A stretch of DNA of 64,000 nucleotides from G025836975 sp048751585 (GCF_048751585.1 NZ_JAZHOB010000005.1:1-64000); one strand, 5' to 3'. Numbered from the stretch's first letter, positions 36,729-46,321 are shown. Numbers and translations are program-made. The notes: generated by a model not told the origin, from the letters alone.

Positions 36729-37493
36729 CTAGCCCTGTTCTTCGAGCAGGCTTTTCAGATTCCGCAATATGGTGGCGGACATATCAATGGGCGGGATTCC
36801 ATGCAGACGCGCCAAACCTTCCGCAGCGATCCAGACATCGCTCGGTGTGGTCGGACGAGCATCGGTCTTTGTAAACGGCCCATCTGTCTCCGTCAGAACG
36901 CGATCCAACGGCAGCGTCTTGGTTATCGCGGCGCGCTTTTCATTGGCGAGCATTTCCGCGTTCACCGAAAAGTAGCAGCCGAGATCAACCGCCCTCCTGG
37001 CCTCCGCTGCGGTGCCGGTGAACCAATGAAGCACCACGCGACCGCGCGAAGGCGGCATGTATTTCTCGATCATATCGAGCACGGCCTTGGTCGCTCGGAC
37101 GCTATGCATCGTGACGATCTTGTTCCCCGCCGCTGCGCAGAGCGACAACACGCGAGCGAAAATCTCCTTCTGCGTCTCGAAAGACTTATAGAACCGCGGG
37201 CCGGCGTCCAACCCGACCTCTCCCACATAGCGGGTTCTAGGCAAGAACTCCTCCCAAAGTTCGATCTCGTGGGCGCGGTCAGCGACCAGTTGAGGATGCA
37301 GTCCGAGGGCCGCCCGGACATGACGGGTGGCGGACGCCAGTTCGTGGTTCCGCGGCCAAGCCTTGGGCGTGGTGGTCACGGTAAGGGTGAAGACGCCATC
37401 GCGCTCGCAACGCTCCACCGCGGCCGCGTGGTCGGGGTAGAGATCGAGGTGGCAATGAAAATCGACGAGACCCGATCGCATGAGGCCTCTCAC
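36729..37493 (-). CDS. qatD: QatD, TatD-like nuclease of the Qat anti-phage system
   Basis: Last gene of a QatABCD operon. The 254-residue protein is a TatD-family metal-dependent DNase: HCHLD at residues 13-17 gives the HxH metal pair, GEVGLDAG supplies the conserved Glu, LHWFTGT a His, and TETDGPF the catalytic Asp. Start is GTG at 37493, overlapping the qatC stop by 4 bp; an ATG at 37481 is an alternative. Gene order A-B-C-D and 1-4 bp overlaps throughout match characterised Qat loci. The role as effector nuclease is from published work on the family, not from the sequence. Confidence 0.9.
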   Translation of the reverse strand: MRGLMRSGLVDFHCHLDLYPDHAAAVERCERDGVFTLTVTTTPKAWPRNHELASATRHVRAALGLHPQLVADRAHEIELWEEFLPRTRYVGEVGLDAGPRFYKSFETQKEIFARVLSLCAAAGNKIVTMHSVRATKAVLDMIEKYMPPSRGRVVLHWFTGTAAEARRAVDLGCYFSVNAEMLANEKRAAITKTLPLDRVLTETDGPFTKTDARPTTPSDVWIAAEGLARLHGIPPIDMSATILRNLKSLLEEQG

Positions 37494-38839
37494 GACGGTG
37501 CGGCGCGAACGCCAGTCAGCAAGCGCCCGACCTCTTCTAATCCACGGCGATAGACATCGGCCAAGTCATCGTGGCGGGAGGGGTCGTCATAGAGTGGCCC
37601 CGGCTTGTGGATGAGGGCCTTGGCGAGTTCCGGGCGCTTCGATAGCCGCGCGATTGCGATCTGGAAGGATCGGACCTGCTGACCTTCGGCCTGCCTGGTG
37701 TCCAACGTGGCAGCATTCAGGTCGGGTACGCCGTAAACCGTCGAATCCTTGCCTCGCAGAGAGGCTCGCCGGATGAGACATGGCAGGCAGTATCCGCAGT
37801 GACCCTGCGGCTTCTTGGTCCAGCGCCCCTTCGTCGGCGACGAACATGATAGCGACAGCGGGGCGAGTTGCTTCAATAGGGCCGGATTGGCGCATTGGGC
37901 CACCATCTCCCCTTTGGTCTTGTCCCAATAGGGATTCTCGACCTTCCCTCCGACGCCGAGCGCCTGGAGCAAATCGTTCCACCGGGTCATGTAGAAAGGA
38001 TGCGTCGTCCGGGTGCTTAACGCGCCGAGCCGAAGCCGATCGAGCGGCACATTTAGCGCGATCAGCCCGTTCTCTGGAACCTTGAGCACGAAGTCGCGGC
38101 CGAGCGCGGTGCCGGCGGCGACGCCCAGGGAGAAGAACAGGAACGAGCGGCCGCGCGTGGTGTCCTCCGATCCGACATCCTCGACGAGCCCGCTATCGAA
38201 GCTCATCCACACCCGCAGCCGATCGAAGGCGGATGATTTGTAAGCGGCTTTCAAACCTTCGAAGCACTGCTCCTGCGACTTGCTCACCAACCCTTCGCCC
38301 GCGTGGCTGACCAGGAGCGGCATCTCGCCATCATTCAAGCTGTCGATCGCGCCGATCAGACTGTCCAAGCCACCGGAGAACAGACTCACGCCATCGAACG
38401 GGGCGGGAATAAGTGTGGGTGCCGCGGCGGGAACCAGCTTCGCATAGCCCTTGGCCCGTTTGCGGAAGCCCACATCCCATCTGTCGCCGGTCAGGAAGTT
38501 CAGGGCGCGGACCAGGATGGGCGCGGCGGCCGTCCATCGCACCGGATCGCTCACAGGGATGACCAGACGAATCTCGCGCGTCCAGGCGTCCTGCGATTCC
38601 GTGGAGCGGGAGATGCGGGTGTCTGCCGCGTGGACATGGGCCGCGACGACGAGCATGTCCGCGCCGATCTCGCTCGGGGTAAGGTGCAGCGCCTTGAGGT
38701 CGGCCAAGGCGCGGCCGATTCCATGATCGAGACGCTTGCTCGTCACCAACTGCAAGGTCGATGCAACCTCGTCGCGCGCCTTCGGGACGCGGGTCTTATC
38801 GTCCGGCCCGAAACGGCCGATGATGACATGGCGCCTCAT
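37490..38839 (-). CDS. qatC: QatC, QueC-like protein of the Qat system
   Basis: The 449-residue protein has a QueC-like PP-loop ATP pyrophosphatase domain: SGGLDS at residues 155-160 and a zinc-binding CGYCLPC motif (Cys348, Cys351, Cys354) followed by RRASL. About 140 residues precede the PP-loop, unlike housekeeping QueC, which supports assignment to Qat. QueC converts a carboxylate to a nitrile in 7-deazaguanine synthesis; in Qat it probably acts on a protein, by analogy with related defence QueC proteins. It overlaps qatB and qatD by 4 bp each. Confidence 0.9.
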   Translation of the reverse strand: MRRHVIIGRFGPDDKTRVPKARDEVASTLQLVTSKRLDHGIGRALADLKALHLTPSEIGADMLVVAAHVHAADTRISRSTESQDAWTREIRLVIPVSDPVRWTAAAPILVRALNFLTGDRWDVGFRKRAKGYAKLVPAAAPTLIPAPFDGVSLFSGGLDSLIGAIDSLNDGEMPLLVSHAGEGLVSKSQEQCFEGLKAAYKSSAFDRLRVWMSFDSGLVEDVGSEDTTRGRSFLFFSLGVAAGTALGRDFVLKVPENGLIALNVPLDRLRLGALSTRTTHPFYMTRWNDLLQALGVGGKVENPYWDKTKGEMVAQCANPALLKQLAPLSLSCSSPTKGRWTKKPQGHCGYCLPCLIRRASLRGKDSTVYGVPDLNAATLDTRQAEGQQVRSFQIAIARLSKRPELAKALIHKPGPLYDDPSRHDDLADVYRRGLEEVGRLLTGVRAAPS

Positions 38840-39720
38840 TTTGCGGCCTCCCCGTCGCCCATCGTCTGCAACACGTCGAATGCAGATTGGTAGACGTCGG
38901 TCACGAAGCCCATCACCGCATCAGGGGTCAGCGACTGGATGTTGACACCCGCGGCGTTGATCGCATCGCTGACGCCGCGCTGGATGAAATCACGCAGTTG
39001 CGCCTGAACCCTCTCGGCCGCGCGCGGATCGGTGGGCAAGATAACGACCTTGGTGCCGATGTCGTTGCAGATGCGCGCCTCGATCGCGTGCGTCGCATAT
39101 AGTTCGAAGACGGTCTGGATCTGGCCGGGTGTGAGCGCGTCGATGTCGGTAATGCCCGCACCGGCGAGATCGGCGATCGTCTCGACGAAGGCGTCTCGCG
39201 CGATTCCCTCGTCGATCGACCCGCCTTCGGGGCAGATGTAGTCGGCGAGCCCCGCGAACACTTCCTCGATCGGCCGCCCCGCGAGGCTTTCGAGGTTGAG
39301 CGTTCGCAGCGCTTCGCGAACGCCATTGGCGCTGGCGTCGTTGAGGAATCGGACGAGCCCGGCACCCACGCCGCGCGATGAGCCCATGCGCTGCGAGGCT
39401 TGGCGTGAGCCACCCGCCGACTTGGACACATATTGCGAGACAGCACGGCCGAGACTTCTGCGGTCGCTGCCGCCCGAACTCACGAAGCGAGTGAAATTGT
39501 TTCGGGCGGACGTGAACCGATCCGATGCCCCTACCGGCGCGATTGGCCGAGGCGCTGGCGCGGGAGGAACGGCTGAGGGCGATCCATCGGGTGACGGGGA
39601 TTGTGTCCCGTTGCCATCGCCCCCGGCCGCGCCGGCCCCGCCGTCGCCGTCACCCTGCAACCAACTCGGAATGAGCGGGGTGGCTCCACCCGCACCCCCA
39701 TAGGCGTTCGATGTGCCCAT
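38836..39720 (-). CDS. qatB: QatB
   Basis: Second gene of the Qat operon, 294 residues. It begins MGTSNAYGGAGG, a Gly/Ser/Pro-rich start with a long disordered linker (GDGDGGAGAAGGDGNGTQSP) before the folded domain, the pattern typical of QatB. The C-terminal two thirds are predicted helical. ATG at 39720 overlaps the qatA stop by 1 bp; an upstream in-frame extension runs inside qatA and was rejected. QatB is thought to be the target of QatC modification; that is family knowledge. Confidence 0.88.
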   Translation of the reverse strand: MGTSNAYGGAGGATPLIPSWLQGDGDGGAGAAGGDGNGTQSPSPDGSPSAVPPAPAPRPIAPVGASDRFTSARNNFTRFVSSGGSDRRSLGRAVSQYVSKSAGGSRQASQRMGSSRGVGAGLVRFLNDASANGVREALRTLNLESLAGRPIEEVFAGLADYICPEGGSIDEGIARDAFVETIADLAGAGITDIDALTPGQIQTVFELYATHAIEARICNDIGTKVVILPTDPRAAERVQAQLRDFIQRGVSDAINAAGVNIQSLTPDAVMGFVTDVYQSAFDVLQTMGDGEAAK

Positions 39721-41678
39721 CAGCGCCCACCCTTCCGCGTGCGAAGCGCGGCGCTCGCCGTAGGCTTCAAGAAGGACGAACCGGAGGTGGACCATTTTTG
39801 GAGTAGCTTCTCGAAGCGCGCCACGGCGTCGGAATCCTTGATAACGCCCTCCCAACCCGACGCGGGCCACGGCCCGCACCGATCCACCGGCAAGGCTTCC
39901 AGCAGATCGAGAAGATTAGCTTGAAGCGTTGGATGCGCGCGAACCAGCACCGCGAGCCCATCGACCCCCGGCGGCACGGTATCGAAGGTGTCTCCGCCCA
40001 TGACGCGCCCGCGCAGCTCCTCGAAGATCTGCGCGGCCTCGGCCGGAACGAGCTGTTTGAGTTCACCTTCGAACGCCTGGACGGCAAGTTTCGGGCCGAG
40101 CAACTTTTCGACCACCGCGGCGAGACGCCCGAGGACGGAGGCCGCGCCAAAATAGTCTTTCCGATCCTTGGTCACGAACAGATAGGGGCGCAGATCGACT
40201 TCGGCCAAGGCCGGTGACAGCCGCGCCCAAGACCGTATCGCGTCGGCCGCCTTCCATTCGGTGAGGATGGCGCTGTCCTGGGAGTCCGGCACGGCGGTCG
40301 CCTTGGCGTCATCGGTGGAACTGATCTTCGGCCCGGCCCGCTTCGCTTTGGGGGCTGGCTTCTCCTCCGATGCGGCGGCTTCAAGCGCCGCCAAATCTAC
40401 GCAGCGGCCTTCCGGATCGCGGGCGGCGGCGCTGGCGATCTGGTCGAACAATCTGGAGAGGAACCGTTCGGCCAGCATAAGCTTCGCCAAGACGGGCAGC
40501 TTCACCTCGTCCCCAAAGCCGCGCGCGAGTGCGGTCTGATGGCGCAGGAGCAGGGTGTTCAGGAAGCGCTTGATCTGCCGGGGATTGCCCTGAGTGCCGC
40601 TGGCTAGGATCGGACCGATCTGATCGCTCAAGGTTAGCGCGTTCTGGACCTTGCCGGCTTTGTCGCCCAAGGCGGTTTTGACCGTCTGCGCGTCGAGCCC
40701 CGCCGTTTGCCAAGGGCGTTTGAGCAATTCACGCGCGACGATGATGAGCGCCGAGTAATCGACATCGTCCTCGCCCAGCTCGGCACCGATGAGCAACAGG
40801 GTGACATAGATACGAGTTTCGGTCTCGCCCAAAGCCGGAATCCGGAACGGAATTTGGATCAGCTTTTCGAGATAGTTGCGTGCATAGTCGCGGGGGCCGG
40901 TCGTGTCCGGCAGTTCGGGGAAATGCTTGCGCACCGAATATTCGATCATCGCCTCGTCGGCCGCGACGATGAACGCGGTGCGGGCGGTGAATACGAACAG
41001 GCGGACGGCTTCGAGGGTTTCAATCGCCGTGTCGGGCAGGCAGCGGTCGAGATCGTCGATGAGAACGATCAGTTGCTTGACGCCCGCCTGCTTGAGCAGG
41101 TCGTCAAAGGCTTTTCGGAACGCCTCGATCTCTTCCGGCACATTCTTCGACTCACCTGGTTTCAGCAGACCCTGCACACCGTCGATGGCCTTGTCGTAAT
41201 TCTCCTGCGTGGCGAGTTTCGCGGGATCGGAGAAGATGCCCTTCAAGGTGCCGACCACCGCGCCGACCTGATCGGCTGTGGGGATGCCGGTGAACGCAGT
41301 GAAAGCCAGACCGCCCCCGTGTCGCGCGATCTTGAGCCAGTCGATCCGCCGGAAGATGTCTTTCACGGCCATGCCGGCCTGGGTGAGCAACGGGCGTTTT
41401 TCGATAAGCCCGGTGACGATGCCCTCAATCAGCGCGATCTTGGCGTCTTCGAATCCTTGAAAACGCCATCCGTTGAATTTGACGCAGAGCACGTCCTCAT
41501 CCGAACCGAGGCCGTTCTCGATCATCTCCAAGATGCTGGATTTTCCGGCGCCCCAGTCGCCGTGAACGCCGATCGTCACGGCGCGCTCGGGCTTTTCGCA
41601 CAGCAGCTCGATGATGGTCTTGGCGATCGCCTCGTTGTTGAGGAGGTCGACCTTTGTCTCATTGTCCGTGAGAATCAT
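39720..41678 (-). CDS. qatA: QatA, KAP-family P-loop NTPase
   Basis: First gene of the Qat operon, 652 residues. KAP ATPase with Walker A GDWGAGKSS (residues 40-48) and Walker B LIVLIDDLDR (about 203-212); the insertion between them has a hydrophobic segment (GGGLAFTAFTGIPTADQVGA) that may touch the membrane. KAP NTPases act as sensors in several defence systems. The ATG follows GAGAGGGCGGG, an excellent ribosome site. All Qat motifs look intact, so the operon is probably active. Confidence 0.92.
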   Translation of the reverse strand: MILTDNETKVDLLNNEAIAKTIIELLCEKPERAVTIGVHGDWGAGKSSILEMIENGLGSDEDVLCVKFNGWRFQGFEDAKIALIEGIVTGLIEKRPLLTQAGMAVKDIFRRIDWLKIARHGGGLAFTAFTGIPTADQVGAVVGTLKGIFSDPAKLATQENYDKAIDGVQGLLKPGESKNVPEEIEAFRKAFDDLLKQAGVKQLIVLIDDLDRCLPDTAIETLEAVRLFVFTARTAFIVAADEAMIEYSVRKHFPELPDTTGPRDYARNYLEKLIQIPFRIPALGETETRIYVTLLLIGAELGEDDVDYSALIIVARELLKRPWQTAGLDAQTVKTALGDKAGKVQNALTLSDQIGPILASGTQGNPRQIKRFLNTLLLRHQTALARGFGDEVKLPVLAKLMLAERFLSRLFDQIASAAARDPEGRCVDLAALEAAASEEKPAPKAKRAGPKISSTDDAKATAVPDSQDSAILTEWKAADAIRSWARLSPALAEVDLRPYLFVTKDRKDYFGAASVLGRLAAVVEKLLGPKLAVQAFEGELKQLVPAEAAQIFEELRGRVMGGDTFDTVPPGVDGLAVLVRAHPTLQANLLDLLEALPVDRCGPWPASGWEGVIKDSDAVARFEKLLQKWSTSGSSFLKPTASAALRTRKGGR

Positions 41679-41997
41679 CCCGCCCTCTCTTCCTCACAGT
41701 GACTCGCAGCAAGTAATGACGCTAAAGTCCCATACGCAACGCTATTAGGACAGTTCATTCATTGTGACTAGATTGTTGCCCCATAGGGCGAACCAGCGGT
41801 TGGGCTTGCGTATTCCTTCCGGCCGCTTCGGGTCGAGTCCCGCCGTTGGCTCGATCACGCTGTCTGAATTACTAACCAAGATCAATCAGACTGGGTGGTC
41901 ATGAGCGATCAGAGTCTGCATTCTCGACGCGCAGTTCGATAGGCATCTTACCGGGATGCATGCCAAGCCCGAGAGGCCGGCGTTCGCCGCGCGCCGC
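41679..41997. other. Intergenic region between qatA and integrase
   Basis: About 320 bp without a gene. It must hold the qat promoter (minus strand). I see no repeat or terminator I can defend; a T-arm-like CGGGTCGAGTCCCG at about 41827-41840 was considered and set aside. Confidence 0.5.
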
Positions 41998-43851
41998 TCA
42001 GGCCAACCTCGCCTGCTGCGGGGACCACTCGTTTTCCTTTACGGTCGTGCTCACCGCCATCACGAGCTTGTCGAGATTGCCGGCCGTCACGCCCTCCAGT
42101 GCCGAACACCCCCGCAGCATCGAGCGCGGTTGCAGCAGTGCATGGTAGATCTGCCAAGGGTCCGCACCCCTGGTCAGCTTCAGGACGGACTGGATCAGCT
42201 CGTGCTTGAGTGGGTCGAGGTGCCAGTCCGGCACGCGCTGGCCGCGGTTGCCTACGTTCAACGCCAGCAAGTTGCCCGCCTTGATCTCGTAGCTGATCCA
42301 CCTGCGGGATTTGCCCGCCATCTTGGCAAACGCAGCGACGGGAAGGTTGTGCGGCGCTTCGAAGACATCGAACAGCTCCATCCTCTCGCGCTGAATGTCC
42401 GAAGGCACCAGCGGCGCGGCTGATCGAGGGGGCGGAACCGCCGGCAGCCGATGTGTGGCGGCAGAAACCAACGGCATGGCGTCACCCGGCTTCGTCACGA
42501 GCAGGATTGGCGAAGCGGCAACCGGCGTGGAGGGTGCGCTTGCGGTTTGCTCATTCGGGAACGCGGGCACGCCTTCCAGATGCACGGTGAGCGGCATGCT
42601 GGCCGCCTCGACCTGGTTCTGCTCGAAGAGGTCGAGCCGATCGGCCCAGTCCTGCATCATGCGGCGACGCTGCTCCACGTACTCGGCATGGTTGTAGGTC
42701 GCGCTGACCTTGTTGGGATCGACGTGCGAGAGCTGTGCATCCACCCAGACCTTCGGGTAGCCGATCTCGTTGAGCGCAGTGGACATCGTGCCACGGATAC
42801 CGTGTCCGGTCAGGCGTTCCTGATAGCCCATGCGTTTGAGCGCACCATTGAGCGTGTTCTCGCTGATGCGCTTCTTCAAGTCGCTGTCGTGCCGGAACAG
42901 GTAGCGCTGGGCCGGCTTGAACTCATCCAGCAGGTGCCGGACGATCTCCATGGCCTGAATCGACAGTGGCACGATGTATGGCGGGATGTCCTTCGGCTGC
43001 TGCCGCTTTTTGCGCATGTCCACCTGGAGTTGCTTCACGACCTCGGGCGGGATGATCCACAGCCCACGGTCCAGATCGAATTGATCCGGCGTCGCCTGCC
43101 GCAGCTCACCGGTTCGCACGCCCGTCAGCAGCAATAGCCGCAGCCCGAGCTGGGTCTGCCGCCGGCCGCGATAGCTCCGCAGCCGCTGCAACAGCTTGGG
43201 CAGCTCGGCCATGCGCAGGAACGGGTTGTGGTTGACGGGTGGCAGTGGCAGCGCCACCACATCGAGATCGGAGGCAGGGTTCTGCTCCAGGCCCGGCACG
43301 ATCACCAGCGCGTAGCGGAACAGTTGGTTGAACCACGTCCTGACTTTCTCGGCGACGGAGAGCGCCCTGCGCTTCTCGATTTTGGCGATCACCTCCAAGA
43401 GGTCGGGACGCTTAATCTCATAGATCGACCGCTTGCCCAAGGTCGGCAGCACATCCTTGTCGAAGATGCGCGGAAGGATCGAGAGAGTCGTCTGCCGGCC
43501 TTCCTTGAGGCTGAGCCCGCGATGCTTGAGCCACTTGCGATACACCGCCTCGAAAGTGTTTTCGTCGGCGAGCCGGACAGCGGTGCGCTTCTGCTTGCGG
43601 TGAACGCGAGGATTGATGCCTTTGGCCAGCAGGGCGCGGCCGTCATCGCGTAGGCTGCGGGCCTCTCGAAGCGTCACCTCCGGGTAGGTGCCGAGCGACA
43701 TCCGCTTCTGCTTGCCCGCCCAGTAGTAGCGGAAGTGCCAAGTCCTGCCCCCTGCCGCCGTGACGGCCAGGGAGAGGCCATCCAAGTCAGGGAGGGTGTA
43801 TGCCTTGCCAGTTGCCTTGGCCTGTCGAACGGCCAGGTCTGAGAGTGCCAT
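41998..43851 (-). CDS. ICE tyrosine-recombinase integrase
   Basis: Integrates and excises the ICE at tRNA-Gly. The 617-residue protein has a DUF4102 arm-binding N-terminus (MALSDLAVRQAKATGKAYTLPDLDGLSL), a core-binding SAM-like domain, the P4-type catalytic domain with Arg in LLTGVRTGELR, HGIRGT (HxxR) and the Tyr in SATYNHAEYVEQRR, and a C-terminal extension of about 180 residues as in ICEclc integrase. Start ATG 43851 has AGGAG 7 bp before it and was chosen over an ATG at 43869 without a site. It reads away from the tRNA, starting 240 bp from it. Confidence 0.93.
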   Translation of the reverse strand: MALSDLAVRQAKATGKAYTLPDLDGLSLAVTAAGGRTWHFRYYWAGKQKRMSLGTYPEVTLREARSLRDDGRALLAKGINPRVHRKQKRTAVRLADENTFEAVYRKWLKHRGLSLKEGRQTTLSILPRIFDKDVLPTLGKRSIYEIKRPDLLEVIAKIEKRRALSVAEKVRTWFNQLFRYALVIVPGLEQNPASDLDVVALPLPPVNHNPFLRMAELPKLLQRLRSYRGRRQTQLGLRLLLLTGVRTGELRQATPDQFDLDRGLWIIPPEVVKQLQVDMRKKRQQPKDIPPYIVPLSIQAMEIVRHLLDEFKPAQRYLFRHDSDLKKRISENTLNGALKRMGYQERLTGHGIRGTMSTALNEIGYPKVWVDAQLSHVDPNKVSATYNHAEYVEQRRRMMQDWADRLDLFEQNQVEAASMPLTVHLEGVPAFPNEQTASAPSTPVAASPILLVTKPGDAMPLVSAATHRLPAVPPPRSAAPLVPSDIQRERMELFDVFEAPHNLPVAAFAKMAGKSRRWISYEIKAGNLLALNVGNRGQRVPDWHLDPLKHELIQSVLKLTRGADPWQIYHALLQPRSMLRGCSALEGVTAGNLDKLVMAVSTTVKENEWSPQQARLA

Positions 43852-44089
43852 GCTCTTGCTCCTGAACATGAGTCAGGAACCAGATGCTGGTCACGTCGAC
43901 CTCGCCCCTCCATCAACAATCCGGAATCAGCCGCGCCCGCAAAAATGGACTTGTTTGTGGACTTAAAAGTCCCGGCTGTAGGCGGATCGCAGTGGACCAC
44001 AGCAGAACATCAAAGAGAGGAAAAGTCTTTGCGTGGCAACGACTTACAGACTCTCTTGGACTTCTGCGGAAGTCCGCAGATTGATGCGG

Positions 44090-44163
44090 TGGAGCGGGTG
44101 AAGGGAATCGAACCCTCGTATGCAGCTTGGGAAGCTGCCGTTCTACCATTGAACTACACCCGC
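44090..44163 (-). tRNA. tRNA-Gly(CCC), ICE attachment site
   Basis: A complete 74-nt cloverleaf: acceptor GCGGGTG/CACCCGC, D-arm GTTCAATGGTAGAAC, anticodon stem GCAGC/GCTGC with loop TTCCCAA (anticodon CCC), T-arm GAGGG-TTCGATT-CCCTT, encoded CCA. Its 3' end faces the integrase and is the expected att core of the ICE; the other att copy is outside the window. Confidence 0.96.
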
Positions 44164-44289
44164 CTGGGTCGCTTCCGCAGATCGGAAGGGTTTGAATTAT
44201 AGCGCCCCGCCCGCAACTGCGCCCTGGACACTACAATTGCTTGCGGTTGCCGCATGAAATAAGCGGCGGCAATCACTACAATCCAGGCT

Positions 44290-45078
44290 ATGAACATGAA
44301 TTCCCAATCCAATTCCCCCACACCGCCCCCGGCTGGCCTGGTGGCCGGCACGCCCTCTGCCTTGGCCGAGGCGGATGCCGCCGATTTCGTCACGACGTCC
44401 ACGTCTCCTTCGGGAACCAGCCATATACGCAGCTTCGTACACCGGCGCGCCCATATCACCCCGGGCCAGAAAGAAGCGCTGGAGCGCCTGCTGCCGCTGT
44501 GGTCCCTGCCTTATCGCAATGCGCAGCTGGATTTCGGCAAGGTGTTCGGCCGGCAGGCGCCCACCGTGCTGGAGATCGGTTTCGGCATGGGCGAGACCAC
44601 GCAGAAAATCGCCCAAGCCAGGCCAGAGGACAACTTCCTGGGTGTGGAGGTATTCAACGCCGGCGTGGGCGCGCTGCTCAAGCGCATCGACGAATCGGGG
44701 CCCAGCAATATACGGATCATCCAGCACGATGCGGTGGAGGTGGCCCGCGACATGATCGCCCCGGATTCACTTGCCGGCGTCCACATCTACTTTCCCGACC
44801 CATGGCCCAAGAAGCGCCATCACAAGCGCCGCCTGATCCAGCCGGCCTTCATCGCGCTGCTGGCCAGCCGCATCAAGCCGGGCGGCTATATACATTGCGC
44901 GACCGACTGGGAAAACTACGCCGAGCAGATGCTGGAAGTGCTTAGCGGCGAGCCCAGCCTGGTCAATACGGCGGACGGCTATGCGCCGCGCCCCGACTTC
45001 CGTCCGCAGACCAAGTTCGAGACGCGCGGCCTGCGGCTGGGCCACGGCGTCTGGGACCTGATCTTTACGCGCAAGTAA
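44290..45078 (+). CDS. trmB: tRNA (guanine-N7-)-methyltransferase
   Basis: Methylates G46 in tRNA variable loops using SAM. The 262-residue protein has a disordered N-terminal 45 residues, the SAM motif LEIGFGMGETT, NFLGVEVF, the family hallmark IYFPDPWPKKRHHKRR and the C-terminal TKFETRG. It is the first core chromosomal gene after the ICE and its tRNA. Confidence 0.96.
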   Translation: MNMNSQSNSPTPPPAGLVAGTPSALAEADAADFVTTSTSPSGTSHIRSFVHRRAHITPGQKEALERLLPLWSLPYRNAQLDFGKVFGRQAPTVLEIGFGMGETTQKIAQARPEDNFLGVEVFNAGVGALLKRIDESGPSNIRIIQHDAVEVARDMIAPDSLAGVHIYFPDPWPKKRHHKRRLIQPAFIALLASRIKPGGYIHCATDWENYAEQMLEVLSGEPSLVNTADGYAPRPDFRPQTKFETRGLRLGHGVWDLIFTRK

Positions 45079-45084
45079 ACAAGG

Positions 45085-45115
45085 GACGCCCGCCGCCTTT
45101 CGGCGCGCGTCTTTC
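45085..45115 (+). terminator. Likely terminator after trmB
   Basis: GACGC...GCGTC outer stem with an inner GCCG/CGGC stem and a CTTT loop, followed by TTTC. Partly imperfect, lies directly after the trmB stop. Confidence 0.5.
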
Positions 45116-45142
45116 AATCTTTCACAATAAAGGAATGCCGAC

Positions 45143-46078
45143 GTGTATCCGGAAATACAACCCTATGCCCACGGTTTCCTGGACACCGGAGACGGTCACC
45201 AGGTGTACTGGGAGCTCTGCGGCAATCCGCAAGGCAAGCCCGCGGTATTTCTGCATGGCGGCCCTGGCAGCGGTTGCTCGGCGGCTCACCGGCGGCTGTT
45301 CAATCCGGAACGCTACAACATCCTGCTGTTCGACCAGCGCGGCTGCGGCCGGTCCACGCCGCATGCGGGCCTGGAAAACAACACGACTTGGCACCTGGTG
45401 GCCGACATCGAGCGCCTGCGCAGCGACGTGCTGAAGGCTGAGAAGATATTGGTGTTTGGCGGATCGTGGGGTTCCACGCTGGGCCTGGCCTACGGCCAGA
45501 AGCATCCGGATCGGGTCAGCGAGATGATACTGCGCGGCATCTTCGCCATCCGCCGCGAAGAACTGCTATGGTTCTATCAAGAAGGCGCATCGCGGATCTA
45601 TCCCGATTATTGGGAAGACTACCTTACCCCGATACCGGAAGCGGAACGGCACGACCTGATGGCGGCCTATCGGCGCCGGCTAACCGGCACCGACCGCCAG
45701 GCGCAATTGCAGGCGGCCCATGCCTGGAGCCTTTGGGAAAGCCGCAGCATTACGCTGCTGCCCAGCGCGGAGCACGAAAAGGCGCATTCGGCCGATGATT
45801 CCGCCCTGGCTTTCGCGCGAATAGAAAACCACTACTTCGTGCACAACGGCTTCATGGACGAAGGCCAGCTGATACGCGATGCGCATTTGCTGCATGGCAT
45901 TCCGGGCGTCATTGTGCAGGGGCGCTACGATATGTGCACACCGGCCAAGACAGCATGGGAATTGCACCGGGCCTGGCCGCAGGCCGAGTTCCATATGGTT
46001 CCCGACGCCGGCCATGCCTTTGACGAGCCCGGCATACTGAAGCAGCTGCTTGCCGCCACCGACAAGTTCAGCCAGTAA
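45143..46078 (+). CDS. pip: Proline iminopeptidase
   Basis: Alpha/beta-hydrolase that removes N-terminal proline from peptides. The 311-residue protein has HGGPGSGC (oxyanion region), the nucleophile elbow GGSWGS (Ser110), Asp in VQGRYDMCTP and His in DAGHAFDEPG. GTG start at 45143 follows AAAGGAA. Followed by a small hairpin (46077-46094). Confidence 0.95.
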   Translation: MYPEIQPYAHGFLDTGDGHQVYWELCGNPQGKPAVFLHGGPGSGCSAAHRRLFNPERYNILLFDQRGCGRSTPHAGLENNTTWHLVADIERLRSDVLKAEKILVFGGSWGSTLGLAYGQKHPDRVSEMILRGIFAIRREELLWFYQEGASRIYPDYWEDYLTPIPEAERHDLMAAYRRRLTGTDRQAQLQAAHAWSLWESRSITLLPSAEHEKAHSADDSALAFARIENHYFVHNGFMDEGQLIRDAHLLHGIPGVIVQGRYDMCTPAKTAWELHRAWPQAEFHMVPDAGHAFDEPGILKQLLAATDKFSQ

Positions 46079-46094
46079 GGCCGCCGGCCTTTTT
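46077..46094 (+). terminator. Small hairpin after pip
   Basis: AAGGCC-GCC-GGCCTT followed by TTT immediately after the pip stop: a weak intrinsic terminator. Confidence 0.45.
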
Positions 46095-46120
46095 ACCGTC
46101 TTTCAGCAGGATTTTGGAAA

Positions 46121-46321
46121 ATGAACATCACCCTCAATGGCAAACCGTTGCAGCTTGAACAGGTCAATACCATTGCCGAGCTTATCGCGCACCTGGGCTA
46201 TCAGGACAAGCGCATTGCCGTGGAATGCAATGGCGACATCGTGCCTAAAAGCCAGCACGGCCAAACCGGCCTGGCCGATGGCGACCAGCTGGAAATCGTG
46301 GTGGCGGTCGGCGGGGGCTGA
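46121..46321 (+). CDS. thiS: Sulfur carrier protein ThiS
   Basis: Ubiquitin-like sulfur carrier for thiazole synthesis in thiamine production. The 66-residue protein has the beta-grasp pattern (MNITLNGKPLQL, then RIAVECNGDIVPKSQH) and ends in the required Gly-Gly (AVGGG). No thiG/thiO follows; ffh converges from the other strand, so it is separated from the rest of the pathway here. Confidence 0.93.
   Translation: MNITLNGKPLQLEQVNTIAELIAHLGYQDKRIAVECNGDIVPKSQHGQTGLADGDQLEIVVAVGGG

Noticed and set aside
41827..41840. tRNA T-arm-like sequence CGGGTCGAGTCCCG between qatA and the integrase
   Set aside because: The loop is one base short and no acceptor stem or other tRNA part is found; it may be chance in GC-rich DNA.
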